From assembly GCF_040719145.1 (NCBI RefSeq), contig NZ_JBFDUZ010000001.1, forward strand, positions 1,178,001-1,242,000: a stretch of 64,000 nt of DNA, in the 5' to 3' direction. The position numbers were made by a program, and so were the translations under genes. The DNA is from Paenibacillus sp. JQZ6Y-1 (lineage in GTDB: Bacteria > Bacillota > Bacilli > Paenibacillales > Paenibacillaceae). Shown here piece after piece: positions 8,393 to 18,198 of the stretch (the first letter of the stretch is position 1; each line of letters starts with the position of its first letter). The notes under the pieces are model-generated. The model was given only the letters and a program-made list of their open reading frames with translations. It did not search any database and was not told the origin of the DNA.

Positions 8393-8758
8393 ATGGCAAA
8401 CCGAATTCTTATCGTGGATGATGCAGCTTTTATGAGAATGATGATCCGGGATATTTTAACTAAAAACGGGTATGAAGTAGTAGGGGAAGCGCAAGACGGA
8501 TCCCAAGCAGTTGAGAAATTCAAAGAGCTTCGCCCGGATCTAATTACGATGGATATCACAATGCCAGAAATGGACGGTATCGCCGCTCTGAAAGAAATCA
8601 AAAAACTCGATGGTGGAGCAAAAGTAATTATGTGTTCCGCGATGGGTCAACAGGCGATGGTTATCGATGCCATTCAGGCAGGAGCCAAAGATTTTATCGT
8701 TAAACCTTTCCAAGCGGATCGTGTTATTGAAGCGATCAGCAAAACGCTGGGCGTATAG
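8393..8758 (+). CDS. cheY: CheY chemotaxis response regulator
   Basis: A single receiver domain of 121 residues with all key residues present: acidic pair D9/D10, phospho-acceptor D54 (TMDITMPEMDG), S82 and K104 (IVKPF). CheY is phosphorylated by CheA and binds FliM to set motor direction. It lies between fliY, whose product dephosphorylates it, and fliO. The start ATG has TAGGGAGG upstream. As in B. subtilis, it is inside the fla cluster, apart from cheA and cheB. Confidence 0.95.
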   Translation: MANRILIVDDAAFMRMMIRDILTKNGYEVVGEAQDGSQAVEKFKELRPDLITMDITMPEMDGIAALKEIKKLDGGAKVIMCSAMGQQAMVIDAIQAGAKDFIVKPFQADRVIEAISKTLGV

Positions 8759-8770
8759 GAGAATATTCCC

Positions 8771-9301
8771 ATGTCAGCTCAAACAGCCACAATGGGAGGA
8801 ACAGGCGATTATATCCTAAACCTCGTTTGGGTTATAATCGTCTTGGCTGTAATAATAGGGCTTATCGTATTATTGCTTCGGTTTCTTGGTCGGAAAAATC
8901 AGACCTGGTTATCCCGCCGTGCCATACGTACCATAGGCGGTATGGCACTGGGACCGAACAAATCCATCCAGGTGATTGAAATTGGAAACACTGTCTACCT
9001 GATTGGTGTTGGGGACGACATTACACTTGTCGATAAAATCTCCGATCCCGAGGAAGCGATGCTTGTTATTCAGTCTTTTCAATCCGAGGCGGCGGAACCA
9101 AACCACTTTTTGACTCCGCTCATCTCCAAGCTCAGCAATCGCTTTCGTCCGAAATCTGCTATTCAGGAAGAAGAAATCGGCGATACGGATGCTTTTCAGG
9201 AAGTATTTGAAAGCAAACTGCGCCAGATTCCTAATCGCAGACAGAAGATGGAGGAACTGCTGAAGGAGGAAGATTCTACAGATCGGTCGAGGGATTCATG
9301 A
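8771..9301 (+). CDS. fliO: FliO/FliZ flagellar export membrane protein
   Basis: The 176-residue protein has a short outside N-terminus, one strong membrane segment (about 15-37), and a cytoplasmic domain with the FliO pattern RRAIRTIGGMALGPNKSIQV. FliO helps FliP form the export gate core. The B. subtilis counterpart FliZ is longer and has a signal-peptide-like N-terminus, which is missing here. The ATG has a GGAG site upstream. Its last 4 bases overlap fliP. Confidence 0.88.
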   Translation: MSAQTATMGGTGDYILNLVWVIIVLAVIIGLIVLLLRFLGRKNQTWLSRRAIRTIGGMALGPNKSIQVIEIGNTVYLIGVGDDITLVDKISDPEEAMLVIQSFQSEAAEPNHFLTPLISKLSNRFRPKSAIQEEEIGDTDAFQEVFESKLRQIPNRRQKMEELLKEEDSTDRSRDS

Positions 9302-10068
9302 AAAAAAAGCTGATTGTCATGTTTATGCTGCTTTTTGCTGTTAGTCTAATATCGGTTCATCCTATATTTGCAGCAGCCGATCCGATCCCGAATATCGACA
9401 TTCAGATCGGCAACGATAACAACGGTAGTTCGGGTAGTGAACCAGCGACTAGCTCGCTGACCATTTTGCTGCTGATTACGATTATCGGTATAGCTCCATC
9501 ATTTCTGGTACTTATGACCAGTTTTACACGTATTGTGATTGTGCTCAGCTTTGTCCGGACTTCATTAGGGACTAACCAGATGCCTCCCAATCAGGTACTG
9601 GTAGGGCTGGCTTTATTTTTAACCTTGTTCATTATGTCGCCGACACTGTCGCAGATGAACCAAGTGGCATTGCAGCCGTATTTGCAGGGGCAGTTGAATC
9701 AGACTCAGGCATTGCAGGCAGCAGAAAAGCCGATCAAGGAATTCATGTTTAAGCATACGCGGGAAAAGGATTTGCTGCTGTTTCTCGAATATACGGGTAC
9801 GGCTAAGCCTTCCAATGTGCAGGATATTCCATTGACTGTGATGGTTCCATCCTACGCGATTAGCGAGCTGAAAACAGCCTTCCAGATGGGCTTTATGATC
9901 TTCATACCGTTTCTTGTCATTGATATCGTTGTTGCCAGCGTATTGATGGCAATGGGGATGATGATGCTACCACCTGTCATGATTTCACTTCCTTTCAAAA
10001 TTTTGCTATTCGTCCTTGTCGATGGATGGTACTTAATCGTCAAGTCGCTTTTAATCAGTTTCAATTAG
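9298..10068 (+). CDS. fliP: FliP flagellar export gate protein
   Basis: The 256-residue membrane protein begins with a cleavable-looking signal peptide (Lys-rich start, hydrophobic core, cut after about residue 25), then a short Asn/Gly/Ser linker. The family signature follows: SFTRIVIVLSFVRTSLG, NQMPPNQVLVGLALFLT and, near the end, MGMMMLPPVMISLPFK. Five FliP subunits with FliQ and FliR form the core of the flagellar type III export gate. The start overlaps fliO by ATGA. Confidence 0.96.
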   Translation: MKKKLIVMFMLLFAVSLISVHPIFAAADPIPNIDIQIGNDNNGSSGSEPATSSLTILLLITIIGIAPSFLVLMTSFTRIVIVLSFVRTSLGTNQMPPNQVLVGLALFLTLFIMSPTLSQMNQVALQPYLQGQLNQTQALQAAEKPIKEFMFKHTREKDLLLFLEYTGTAKPSNVQDIPLTVMVPSYAISELKTAFQMGFMIFIPFLVIDIVVASVLMAMGMMMLPPVMISLPFKILLFVLVDGWYLIVKSLLISFN

Positions 10069-10126
10069 CGGGGCTTCCTTCGGAATCACCGTCGCATTCT
10101 ATTCACCTCGTTGAAGGAGGTTAATC

Positions 10127-10396
10127 ATGAGTTCGGAGTTTATCATCGGTATGGCAGGGCAGGCGGTCTATACTGTGCTGAAAGTTAGCGCGCCGATGCT
10201 TATTCTGGGACTTGTAGTCGGTTTGCTGGTTAGTATTTTCCAGGCGACTACGCAGATTCAGGAACAAACTCTTGCCTTTGTGCCGAAAATCGTTGCTGTC
10301 ATGCTGGCGCTACTGCTTTTTGGCCCGTGGATTTTAACGGTTATGGTGGAATACACAGCCGATATCCTCGGTAATCTGTACAAATATATCGGTTAG
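10127..10396 (+). CDS. fliQ: FliQ flagellar export gate protein
   Basis: The 89-residue protein contains two membrane helices and the family motif GLVVGLLVSIFQATTQIQEQ followed by FVPKIVAVMLAL. FliQ surrounds the FliP/FliR core of the export gate. Length matches the family exactly. A strong GAAGGAGG site precedes the ATG, and fliR starts 12 bases downstream. Confidence 0.96.
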   Translation: MSSEFIIGMAGQAVYTVLKVSAPMLILGLVVGLLVSIFQATTQIQEQTLAFVPKIVAVMLALLLFGPWILTVMVEYTADILGNLYKYIG

Positions 10397-10407
10397 GCTG
10401 ATGGCTT

Positions 10408-11211
10408 ATGGAGACACTACTGCAAAGCTTCCCTGTTTTTTTGCTTGTTTTTTGTCGAATAACAGCTTTTTTTGTAGTTTCACCAGTCTTTTCATCTAGA
10501 GGGGTTCCCAGCCAATTTAAGGTGGGTATTGCACTGTTTGTATCCCTTCTCATTTATTTAATAAAAGGAACGACGATCAAAATACCGGACGGCACGGAAA
10601 TGTATATGCTGCTCGTTATACGTGAGATCATGATCGGCCTGCTGCTTGGATATATCGCTTATCTGATGTTTATGGTAATCCAAACGGCAGGCTCGTTTAT
10701 TGATATCCAGATTGGTCTAGGGATTGCAACCGTATTTGATCCGATGACTGGTGCTTCGGCTCCGCTAATCGGTAACTTTAAATACATGTTCGCCATGTTG
10801 ATCTTTCTGAGCATGAATGGTCATCACTATTTGCTGCAATCGGTGTTATACAGTTATGACTGGATTCCGATGAACAGCGATATAGCTAGTCAAATCATGA
10901 ACGGATCGCTTAGTGATTTTTTGATTCGTACCTTCAGTAATTCATTTCTCATTGCCTTCCAAATGTCCGCGCCAATTGTAGTTGCGATGTTTTTGACAGA
11001 CGTAGGGCTTGGATTTCTGGCGCGTAGTGCGCCGCAATTTAATATTTTCGTTATCGGTGTACCGGTTAAAATTATTGTAGGGCTGTTTCTGCTCATGCTG
11101 CTGGCTCCAAGCTTCGCTTTTATTTTCGAGCATTTGTTTCAGGAAATGTTTCAGGCGATGCAAGGACTGCTTCAGGTGCTTGGTCAACGCCCAAGTTCAT
11201 CATCACCGTAA
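10408..11211 (+). CDS. fliR: FliR flagellar export gate protein
   Basis: A 267-residue membrane protein with about six helices. It carries the FliR signature around FVVSPVFSSRGVPSQFKVG and DIQIGLGIATVFDPMTG. It forms the single-copy part of the export gate with FliP and FliQ. It starts 12 bases after fliQ with only a weak ribosome binding site, so translation may be coupled to fliQ. The C-terminus ends in a short Ser/Pro tail. Confidence 0.95.
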   Translation: METLLQSFPVFLLVFCRITAFFVVSPVFSSRGVPSQFKVGIALFVSLLIYLIKGTTIKIPDGTEMYMLLVIREIMIGLLLGYIAYLMFMVIQTAGSFIDIQIGLGIATVFDPMTGASAPLIGNFKYMFAMLIFLSMNGHHYLLQSVLYSYDWIPMNSDIASQIMNGSLSDFLIRTFSNSFLIAFQMSAPIVVAMFLTDVGLGFLARSAPQFNIFVIGVPVKIIVGLFLLMLLAPSFAFIFEHLFQEMFQAMQGLLQVLGQRPSSSSP

Positions 11212-11239
11212 CCTCTATGTAGAAAGGAGGCTGTAAACA

Positions 11240-12328
11240 GTGGCATTCCGGTTACGCATGAATCTCCAGCTCTTTGCCGGAGAGAAAACGGAAGAAGCAA
11301 CACCGCAGAAACGCAGGGAAGCACGCAAAGAAGGTCAGGTTGCTAAAAGTATTGATATTCCCGGTTCAGCGATTATGCTTGGCGGGATTGCGTGTCTTAT
11401 GATATTCGGCGGTTTTTTCCTGAAGCGGATTACCTGGCTGTTTACAGACGGCTTTCTGCATCGGTTATCTACCGAGATTACGGTTGCCAATGTCATGCAG
11501 ATGCTAGGGCAATACGCGATTGAAATTTTGATTATCGTTTCGCCCATATTTGTGACGGTATTCTTGCTCGCCATCATTACCAACTATGCACAGGTTGGAT
11601 TTATGCTCACTGGTAAGCCTCTTATGCCGAAGCTAAGCAAGCTTGATCCGATCAAAGGCTTCAAAAATATCGTATCCATTCGCTCAGTAGTGGAGTTTTT
11701 TAAATCCATTTTAAAAATGGGCGTGATCGGTTATCTGGTGTATAGTACGCTGATGAGTGTCAGTCATGATATTCCGAAAATGGCATACATGCAGCCAGAA
11801 ACGATTTTGCATTTTGCTGCTGGTTTAACGACTAGTCTTGGCTTGAAGGTCGGTGTCGCATTGTTCGTACTTGCGATTATGGACTATATGTATCAGCGTT
11901 TTGATCATAACAAAAAGCTGCGCATGTCCAAGCAGGACATTAAAGATGAATACAAGAAGACGGAAGGGGACCCGTTGATAAAAGGGAAAATCCGTGAACG
12001 GCAACGCCGGATGGCGATGCAGCGGATGATGCAAGATGTTCCCAATGCAGACGTTATTATTACCAACCCGACGCACTTTGCAGTTGCTCTCAAGTATGAC
12101 AACACACAGATGGCAGCACCGCAGGTCGTTGCCAAGGGTCAGGATTTTGTCGCATTGCGGATTCGTGAGGTGGCCAAGCAAAATCGCGTGGTCATTATGG
12201 AAAATAAACCGCTTGCGCGGGCGTTATTCGCTAGAACAGAAATCGGAGAATCGATTCCCGGTGATTTGTTCCAGGCAGTAGCCGAAGTGCTCGCTTATGT
12301 GTACAAAGTTAAAGGCAAATCGAAGTAA
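11240..12328 (+). CDS. flhB: FlhB flagellar export switch protein
   Basis: The GTG start has AAGGAGG 9 bases upstream. The 362-residue protein opens with the family segment FAGEKTEEATPQKRREARKE, has four membrane helices (about residues 40-215), and a cytoplasmic domain with the self-cleavage motif N276-P-T-H. Cleavage between N and P lets FlhB switch from hook to filament substrates on a signal from FliK. All catalytic residues are present. It lies directly before flhA, as in B. subtilis. Confidence 0.97.
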   Translation: MAFRLRMNLQLFAGEKTEEATPQKRREARKEGQVAKSIDIPGSAIMLGGIACLMIFGGFFLKRITWLFTDGFLHRLSTEITVANVMQMLGQYAIEILIIVSPIFVTVFLLAIITNYAQVGFMLTGKPLMPKLSKLDPIKGFKNIVSIRSVVEFFKSILKMGVIGYLVYSTLMSVSHDIPKMAYMQPETILHFAAGLTTSLGLKVGVALFVLAIMDYMYQRFDHNKKLRMSKQDIKDEYKKTEGDPLIKGKIRERQRRMAMQRMMQDVPNADVIITNPTHFAVALKYDNTQMAAPQVVAKGQDFVALRIREVAKQNRVVIMENKPLARALFARTEIGESIPGDLFQAVAEVLAYVYKVKGKSK

Positions 12329-12350
12329 GGGATCGGAGGGCTGAATAACA

Positions 12351-14384
12351 TTGAAGAAAAAAGATTTGGTTGTCCTTTTGGGTGTCATTGGAATCATTAT
12401 GATGATGATACTTCCGATCCCAACATGGCTGCTCGACATCTTGCTTATTATTAATATCTCACTCGCAATGATTATTTTGCTGATTGCGATGAACACCAAG
12501 GAAGCGTTGGAGTTCTCCATCTTCCCAGCGATGTTGCTCATTACAACATTGTTCCGGCTTGCTCTTAATATTTCGACAACCAAGCTCATTCTCGGACAAG
12601 CGGATGCAGGCTCGGTTGTATCCACGTTCGGCAGCTGGGTAGCAGGCGGACAAATTGCTGTTGGCTTTATCGTCTTCCTGATTCTCGTTGTCGTACAATT
12701 TATCGTTATTACCAAAGGTTCGGAGCGTGTTGCTGAGGTTGGTGCACGTTTTACGCTCGATGCGATGCCTGGTAAGCAGATGAGTATCGACGCCGATCTG
12801 AACGCGGGTCTGATCAATGAACAGCAGGCGCGTGAACGTCGTAGCAAGATTGAGCGCGAAGCCGATTTCTACGGTGCGATGGACGGTGCGAGTAAGTTCG
12901 TTAAAGGGGATGCTATTGCAGGCATTATTATCCTCCTAATCAACTTGATTGGTGGATTTATTATCGGGATAGCGATTCATGGAATGGCATTTGCTGATGC
13001 GCTCTCCACTTACTCTGTATTGACCATTGGTGACGGTCTGGTCAGCCAGATTCCGGCACTGCTCATTTCCACTGCAGCCGGTTTGATTGTAACGAGAGCT
13101 TCATCAGACGGTAATCTGGCAGATGATATTACGAGCCAGCTGTTCTCGTATCCAATGATGCTGTATATCGTTGCAGCTGTTATTACCATGCTCGGTCTGT
13201 TTACACCAATTCACTTTATTACTACCTTCCCATTGGCTATTCTGCTTGTATTTGCAGCACGTAAAATGCAAGCTAACCTTAACCAGAAGGTAGTCGATGC
13301 AGAGCAGCAGCAAGAAGAACAGCAGATCGAGGAAGTACGAAGTCCAGAAAGTGTCATCAACTTGCTGCAAATTGATCCGATTGAATTTGAATTTGGTTAT
13401 GGACTGATTCCGCTGGCAGATACCCAGCAGGGCGGCGATTTGTTAGATCGAATCATCATGATTCGTCGGCAATGTGCCTTGGAACTAGGTCTTGTCGTCC
13501 CGGTTATTCGCATTCGCGATAATATTCAACTAAAACCGAATGAATATGTGATTAAAATTAAAGGAAATGTGGTAGGTGGTGGTGAATTATTACTAAATCA
13601 CTACCTGGCCATGAGTCCTGGGTTTGAAGATGACTCCATTACGGGTATAGAGACTTTAGAACCAGCTTTTGGTCTTCCAGCACTATGGATTGATGAAATT
13701 ACCAAAGAACGCGCTGAATTGTCCGGTTATACCGTAGTCGACCCGCCATCGGTGGTTGCGACTCATTTGACCGAGCTGATTAAAAAGCATTCTCACGAGC
13801 TGCTTGGACGTCAAGAAGTTCGTTCGTTGGTTGATAATCTGCGTGAGAATTATCCGGTACTGGTCGACGAGTTGATTCCGTCCGTATTGTCCATCGGTGA
13901 TGTGCAGAAAGTATTGGTTAAGTTGTTAAAAGAGAAGATCTCGATTCGCGACATGGTAACCATCTTTGAAACGCTTGCCGATTACGGAGCTTACACCAAA
14001 GATCCAGATGTGTTAACCGAATATGTACGCCAAGCATTGTCACGCCAAATTACACAGCAGTTTACAAGTCAGGGTGAGACATTGCGCGTCATTACGGTTG
14101 GACCCACTTTGGAAAAGAAAATTGCCGAAAGTGTCCAGCAATCCGAACAGGGCAGCTACCTCGCTCTGGACCCGGTTTCCACGCAATCGATGTATCAGAA
14201 AATCAACGAGCAGGTGAATCGCTTACTGCAAATGGGACAACAGCCGATCGTGCTGACCTCACCAGCGATCCGCATGTATTTGCGCCAATTGATCGAGCGC
14301 ACGATGCAGGATATTCCGGTACTGTCCTACAGTGAGCTGGAACCGAACGTTGAAATTCAGAGTGTCGGAGTGGTGAACTTATGA
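12351..14384 (+). CDS. flhA: FlhA flagellar export gate protein
   Basis: The start is TTG with ATCGGAGGG upstream. At 677 residues it has the same length as I recall for B. subtilis FlhA. The N-terminal half holds about eight membrane helices with the FHIPEP-family signature (RFTLDAMPGKQMSIDADLNAG region, written here in part as DAMPGKQMSIDADLN). The C-terminal half is the cytoplasmic ring that docks chaperone-substrate complexes. The gene overlaps flhF by 4 bases. Confidence 0.97.
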   Translation: MKKKDLVVLLGVIGIIMMMILPIPTWLLDILLIINISLAMIILLIAMNTKEALEFSIFPAMLLITTLFRLALNISTTKLILGQADAGSVVSTFGSWVAGGQIAVGFIVFLILVVVQFIVITKGSERVAEVGARFTLDAMPGKQMSIDADLNAGLINEQQARERRSKIEREADFYGAMDGASKFVKGDAIAGIIILLINLIGGFIIGIAIHGMAFADALSTYSVLTIGDGLVSQIPALLISTAAGLIVTRASSDGNLADDITSQLFSYPMMLYIVAAVITMLGLFTPIHFITTFPLAILLVFAARKMQANLNQKVVDAEQQQEEQQIEEVRSPESVINLLQIDPIEFEFGYGLIPLADTQQGGDLLDRIIMIRRQCALELGLVVPVIRIRDNIQLKPNEYVIKIKGNVVGGGELLLNHYLAMSPGFEDDSITGIETLEPAFGLPALWIDEITKERAELSGYTVVDPPSVVATHLTELIKKHSHELLGRQEVRSLVDNLRENYPVLVDELIPSVLSIGDVQKVLVKLLKEKISIRDMVTIFETLADYGAYTKDPDVLTEYVRQALSRQITQQFTSQGETLRVITVGPTLEKKIAESVQQSEQGSYLALDPVSTQSMYQKINEQVNRLLQMGQQPIVLTSPAIRMYLRQLIERTMQDIPVLSYSELEPNVEIQSVGVVNL

Positions 14385-15781
14385 GAGTAAAACGCTATAT
14401 CGTAGACACAATGCCTGATGCCATGCTGAAGATTCGTACCGATCTTGGCAGCGATGCTGTCATTCTAAGCACAAAGGAATTGAAGACCGGTGGTTTCCTA
14501 GGCATGTTCCAGAAGAAGAAGATTGAGGTTATCGCAGCGGTTGAAAAGGAGCAGGCGGCAGATACAAAACCTGCTACTGCTTCGGCACAACCGGCGGCTC
14601 AGCAGGAGACGATCATTCCACCGATTGCACCGGTTCCTAAAAAAGCCGTACCGGACGCGTATCGGAAGTCCAGTCAAGCGTTTGCCGAGTCGATGCGTCA
14701 GGCACTCGCTAATGATGACCAGCAGGTACAACAAGCTGTGCCTGCTGCTTCATTGCCTTACGAACAGCCGCAACATCAATCACCGATGCAAACGGCAACG
14801 GCAGCAGCTCCAACCGAATTGCCGCCGCAGCATACGCCAGCCTCTGTATCCATTCAGGCATTGCAGCAAGCGCTGCAACAGCAGGCAGGTGGTAGCGGGG
14901 AAGCAGTAACGGAGGAACGGCTGTTTGAAGAATTAAGACAAATGAAAAAAATGATGGCTGATCTTACACGAGATCGTGAACGAGCGGAGCTTCCAGAGAC
15001 GCTTTTGCAGATCGTACAGCATTTGAAGGCGCAGGGCGTCGATCAGGGCATGATTGACGGCTGGGTGGACGAGATTATGGCCCAGCAGCCTACAGGCCAG
15101 CAGATAAGCTTACAGGAAGCGAGAAAGGCAATGAAGACGCAGATTGAGCAGTTCACGGAATCTCGTATAGGCGGAGGCATCGATCCGAGCACTAAGATTG
15201 TGTACATCGCCGGACCGACAGGCGTAGGCAAAACGACCACGATTGCCAAGCTTGCCGCAGAGCAACTGTTCAAGTACAAACGCAAAGTCGGATTTATCAC
15301 GTCCGATACGTACCGTATTTCTGCGGTTGAACAACTTCGCACCTATGCTTCCATTCTTGGTGTTCCTCTGGAAGTCGTGCAATCCCCGGGCGACTTGCAG
15401 CGTTCATTGCAACGTCTGGCAGACTGCGATCTGATTCTTATGGATACCGCAGGACGCAATTATCGAAATGAGTTACTCGTTTCGGAGTTGCAAAGCTTGC
15501 TAGCGCCGCTAGAACAGAGTGAGACGTATCTCGTGCTTGCTCTGACTTCCAAAACGGAAGATATGCGGACAATCACGAATCATTTCAGCAAATATCCGCT
15601 GGATAAAGTGATTTTCACCAAAGCGGATGAAACCGGAAGTTATGGGGCGATGTTCAATCTGCTGCAGGAGCATCCATTGCGGCTGTCCTATATGACCAAT
15701 GGACAGAACGTACCGGATGATCTGCTCATGCCAAGTCCCGACTTTCTAGCAAATGTACTGCTTGGAGAGATCTTGCCATGA
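14381..15781 (+). CDS. flhF: FlhF SRP-type GTPase
   Basis: The 466-residue protein has a short N-terminal B domain (VKRYIVDTMPDAMLKIR), a Pro/Gln/Ala-rich linker (about 55-180), and an SRP-family NG domain with GPTGVGKTTTIAKLAAE, SDTYRISAVEQL, DTAGRN and the specificity motif TKADETGSYG. FlhF controls flagellar placement and number. The ATG overlaps flhA by 4 bases, and its stop overlaps flhG by 4, matching its known partnership with FlhG. Confidence 0.96.
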   Translation: MRVKRYIVDTMPDAMLKIRTDLGSDAVILSTKELKTGGFLGMFQKKKIEVIAAVEKEQAADTKPATASAQPAAQQETIIPPIAPVPKKAVPDAYRKSSQAFAESMRQALANDDQQVQQAVPAASLPYEQPQHQSPMQTATAAAPTELPPQHTPASVSIQALQQALQQQAGGSGEAVTEERLFEELRQMKKMMADLTRDRERAELPETLLQIVQHLKAQGVDQGMIDGWVDEIMAQQPTGQQISLQEARKAMKTQIEQFTESRIGGGIDPSTKIVYIAGPTGVGKTTTIAKLAAEQLFKYKRKVGFITSDTYRISAVEQLRTYASILGVPLEVVQSPGDLQRSLQRLADCDLILMDTAGRNYRNELLVSELQSLLAPLEQSETYLVLALTSKTEDMRTITNHFSKYPLDKVIFTKADETGSYGAMFNLLQEHPLRLSYMTNGQNVPDDLLMPSPDFLANVLLGEILP

Positions 15782-16668
15782 TGGATCAGGCCCAATCGTT
15801 ACGCAATCTGATGTCGACCAAAGCCAAAGCTCTTGAAACGCGCGATCCGGGCAATGGCGGCGCCAAATTCATTGCCGTGACAAGTGGCAAAGGCGGAGTT
15901 GGGAAATCCAATTTCACTTTGAATTTTGCGCTCGCTTTACAGCGGCTCGGACGGAAAGTGCTCGTGTTTGATGCCGATATTGGCATGGCAAATATTGATG
16001 TTCTGATGGGCGTTCGTTCGCAATACAATCTGTCTCACCTGCTTAGCGGCGAAAAACAGATTGGTGAAATCATCGAAAAGGGTGCTGGATCACTGCCATA
16101 TATTGCAGGCGGTTCGGGGTTGAGCTCACTATTTTCGCTGTCTGAGAAAGATTTAGTTTACTTTACTACTCAAATTCAAAAAATTGCTGCCGATATGGAT
16201 TATATCCTGTTTGATACGGGAGCAGGACTGTCAAAAGAAACATTGCAGTTTATTATGTCCTCGGACGAGTGCATTGTAGTGACCACGCCAGAGCCTACGG
16301 CGATCACAGATGCGTATGCACTCATCAAGGTTGTACATGGAATGGAAGACAGCACAGCCTTCAAGCTGGTCGTCAATCGCGCCGAAAGTCAGCGTGAAGC
16401 GAATCAGACTGCCGACAAGATTAGCCTGGTCACCAGTCGGTTTCTGAATCTGGAAATTCCAATGCTCGGCTTTGTCAGCGACGATTCTCATGTCAGCCAG
16501 TCCGTGAAGAAGCAAGTTCCTTTTTCAATCAATGCTCCTGGATGTCTGGCTTCGAAAGATATCCAGAACCTGGCCATGCAGTATGTTGTTTCACCGGATC
16601 TGCACCAGGAGGGTACCTTATCAGGAATCAAAGGATTTATACAAAAATGGATGCGGCGTACTAAATGA
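15778..16668 (+). CDS. flhG: FlhG (YlxH) MinD-like ATPase
   Basis: The 296-residue protein has the deviant Walker A motif TSGKGGVGKSNFTLNF, the FDADIGMANIDVLMG motif and a switch II region FDTGAGLSKETL, placing it in the MinD/ParA family. In B. subtilis FlhG stimulates FlhF GTPase activity and affects C-ring assembly and flagellar pattern. The N-terminal 'DQAQSLRNL' stretch is the usual FlhF-activating helix region. It overlaps flhF by 4 bases, and cheB follows after 28. Confidence 0.95.
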   Translation: MMDQAQSLRNLMSTKAKALETRDPGNGGAKFIAVTSGKGGVGKSNFTLNFALALQRLGRKVLVFDADIGMANIDVLMGVRSQYNLSHLLSGEKQIGEIIEKGAGSLPYIAGGSGLSSLFSLSEKDLVYFTTQIQKIAADMDYILFDTGAGLSKETLQFIMSSDECIVVTTPEPTAITDAYALIKVVHGMEDSTAFKLVVNRAESQREANQTADKISLVTSRFLNLEIPMLGFVSDDSHVSQSVKKQVPFSINAPGCLASKDIQNLAMQYVVSPDLHQEGTLSGIKGFIQKWMRRTK

Positions 16669-16696
16669 TTCTGTAAGGAACAGAGGTGCTATAGTT

Positions 16697-18154
16697 ATGG
16701 CAACTTACAAAGTGCTGGTTGTAGATGATTCCCCATTCATGCGCAAGATCGTTTCGGATTTGATTCAGGCAGATTCGGAATTTCAGGTAATTGATACGGC
16801 AAGTAACGGTCTGGAAGCGACACAGAAGGTACTGGAATTGAAACCAGATGTAGTCACGATGGATGTGGAAATGCCGGAAATGAATGGCCTGGAAGCACTG
16901 AAGATTATTATGTCCCAACGTCCGCTGCCCGTGATTATGCTGTCTGGCATTAACGAGCAGGGAATGAGGGAAACCATCATGGCGCTGGAGAGCGGAGCAT
17001 TTGACTTTATCCGCAAACCATCCGTCAGCAATTCACAGGATATTGAAGAGGTCGGTCAGCAGCTGCTGCGTCAACTGCATACCGCTGTTCATGCTCTGGA
17101 AAGAAAACGTAAGCGCAACGAACAAAAGAATCTGGTAGCTGAACAGACCGCAACATCTGTTCAGCCGGAAGCCGAGGTTCCCTCTACGTCACAGGAAACG
17201 GCTCCTTCGGCGCCGCAGGAGCGCCCGGCACGACCTGCGCCTGTTCGTGACCTACCGAAACGTCCGACAGCCAGCTCGACGCCTTCTAGCCCGCCTGCTG
17301 CGCCGCTGACCGGCAGAGTAACCCAGCCGGTCAAGCCAGATACAACCAAAAAAACACGTCTGGACAAACCACTTGATCAATATCGTACAAGTGATCGCTC
17401 GACATCTCCGGCAACTCCGCCGAAGCCTGCCGAGTCCAAAACTTCCAGACCAATGATCAGCCCTTCATCGGCACCGGCACGTAAGGAACCGGAGAAGCCA
17501 GCTGCATCGTCAGTACCAGCGTCAGCCTTTTCGACTCCGCCAGCGTCGAAAACAGCACCAAGCGATCGTCCGGCAACATCTATCAGCAAGCTAGTTGCTG
17601 TAGGTTGCTCGACTGGCGGACCGCGAGCGCTGAAAAGTTTCCTAGAAAAAATCCCAGCCAATTTCCCGGCACCGATCGTTATTGTTCAGCATATGCCGCC
17701 GAACTTTACACGGTCGCTGGCACAGCGCTTGAACAGCCTGAGTCAGATCAATGTTGTGGAGGGGGAGCACGGCATGCCGCTGCAACCCGGCACCGCCTAT
17801 ATCGCGCCAGGCGGCTATCATATGACGGTAGCTCGCAGTCAGGGCGGTTATCGGATTCAGCTTTCGCAGGACCCTCCACGCAACGGACACCGTCCTTCCG
17901 TGGATACGCTTTTTGCCTCAATCCGCCCGTTCAATGATCTGCAACGCTATGCAGTCATTATGACGGGAATGGGAAGTGATGGCGCTCGGGAAATGAAAAA
18001 TTTATACGACAGTGGCGTAATCCCTACCTTCGCGGAAAACGAAGATACCTGTGTAGTGTATGGAATGCCTCGCTCGGCTGTAGAGCTCGGATGTGTGAAC
18101 CACCTCCTGCCATTACCTGATATTGCGCCAAAACTTGTACAAATCGTTAAATAG
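16697..18154 (+). CDS. cheB: CheB protein-glutamate methylesterase with long linker
   Basis: The ATG at 16697 starts a receiver domain at the expected place; an upstream extension inside flhG is not supported. The receiver has D10/D11 and phospho-acceptor D56. The C-terminal domain (from about residue 297) carries the catalytic triad S305 (GCSTGG), H332 (VQHMPPNF) and D428 (GMGSDGA). CheB demethylates receptors in adaptation. At 485 residues it is much longer than the usual 350 or so because of a roughly 170-residue linker rich in Pro, Ser, Thr, Ala, Arg and Lys. The reading frame across the linker is intact. Confidence 0.95.
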   Translation: MATYKVLVVDDSPFMRKIVSDLIQADSEFQVIDTASNGLEATQKVLELKPDVVTMDVEMPEMNGLEALKIIMSQRPLPVIMLSGINEQGMRETIMALESGAFDFIRKPSVSNSQDIEEVGQQLLRQLHTAVHALERKRKRNEQKNLVAEQTATSVQPEAEVPSTSQETAPSAPQERPARPAPVRDLPKRPTASSTPSSPPAAPLTGRVTQPVKPDTTKKTRLDKPLDQYRTSDRSTSPATPPKPAESKTSRPMISPSSAPARKEPEKPAASSVPASAFSTPPASKTAPSDRPATSISKLVAVGCSTGGPRALKSFLEKIPANFPAPIVIVQHMPPNFTRSLAQRLNSLSQINVVEGEHGMPLQPGTAYIAPGGYHMTVARSQGGYRIQLSQDPPRNGHRPSVDTLFASIRPFNDLQRYAVIMTGMGSDGAREMKNLYDSGVIPTFAENEDTCVVYGMPRSAVELGCVNHLLPLPDIAPKLVQIVK

Positions 18155-18198
18155 CTTACGACAAGCACTATGTTATTCTATGGAGGAGGTGTCTCACG

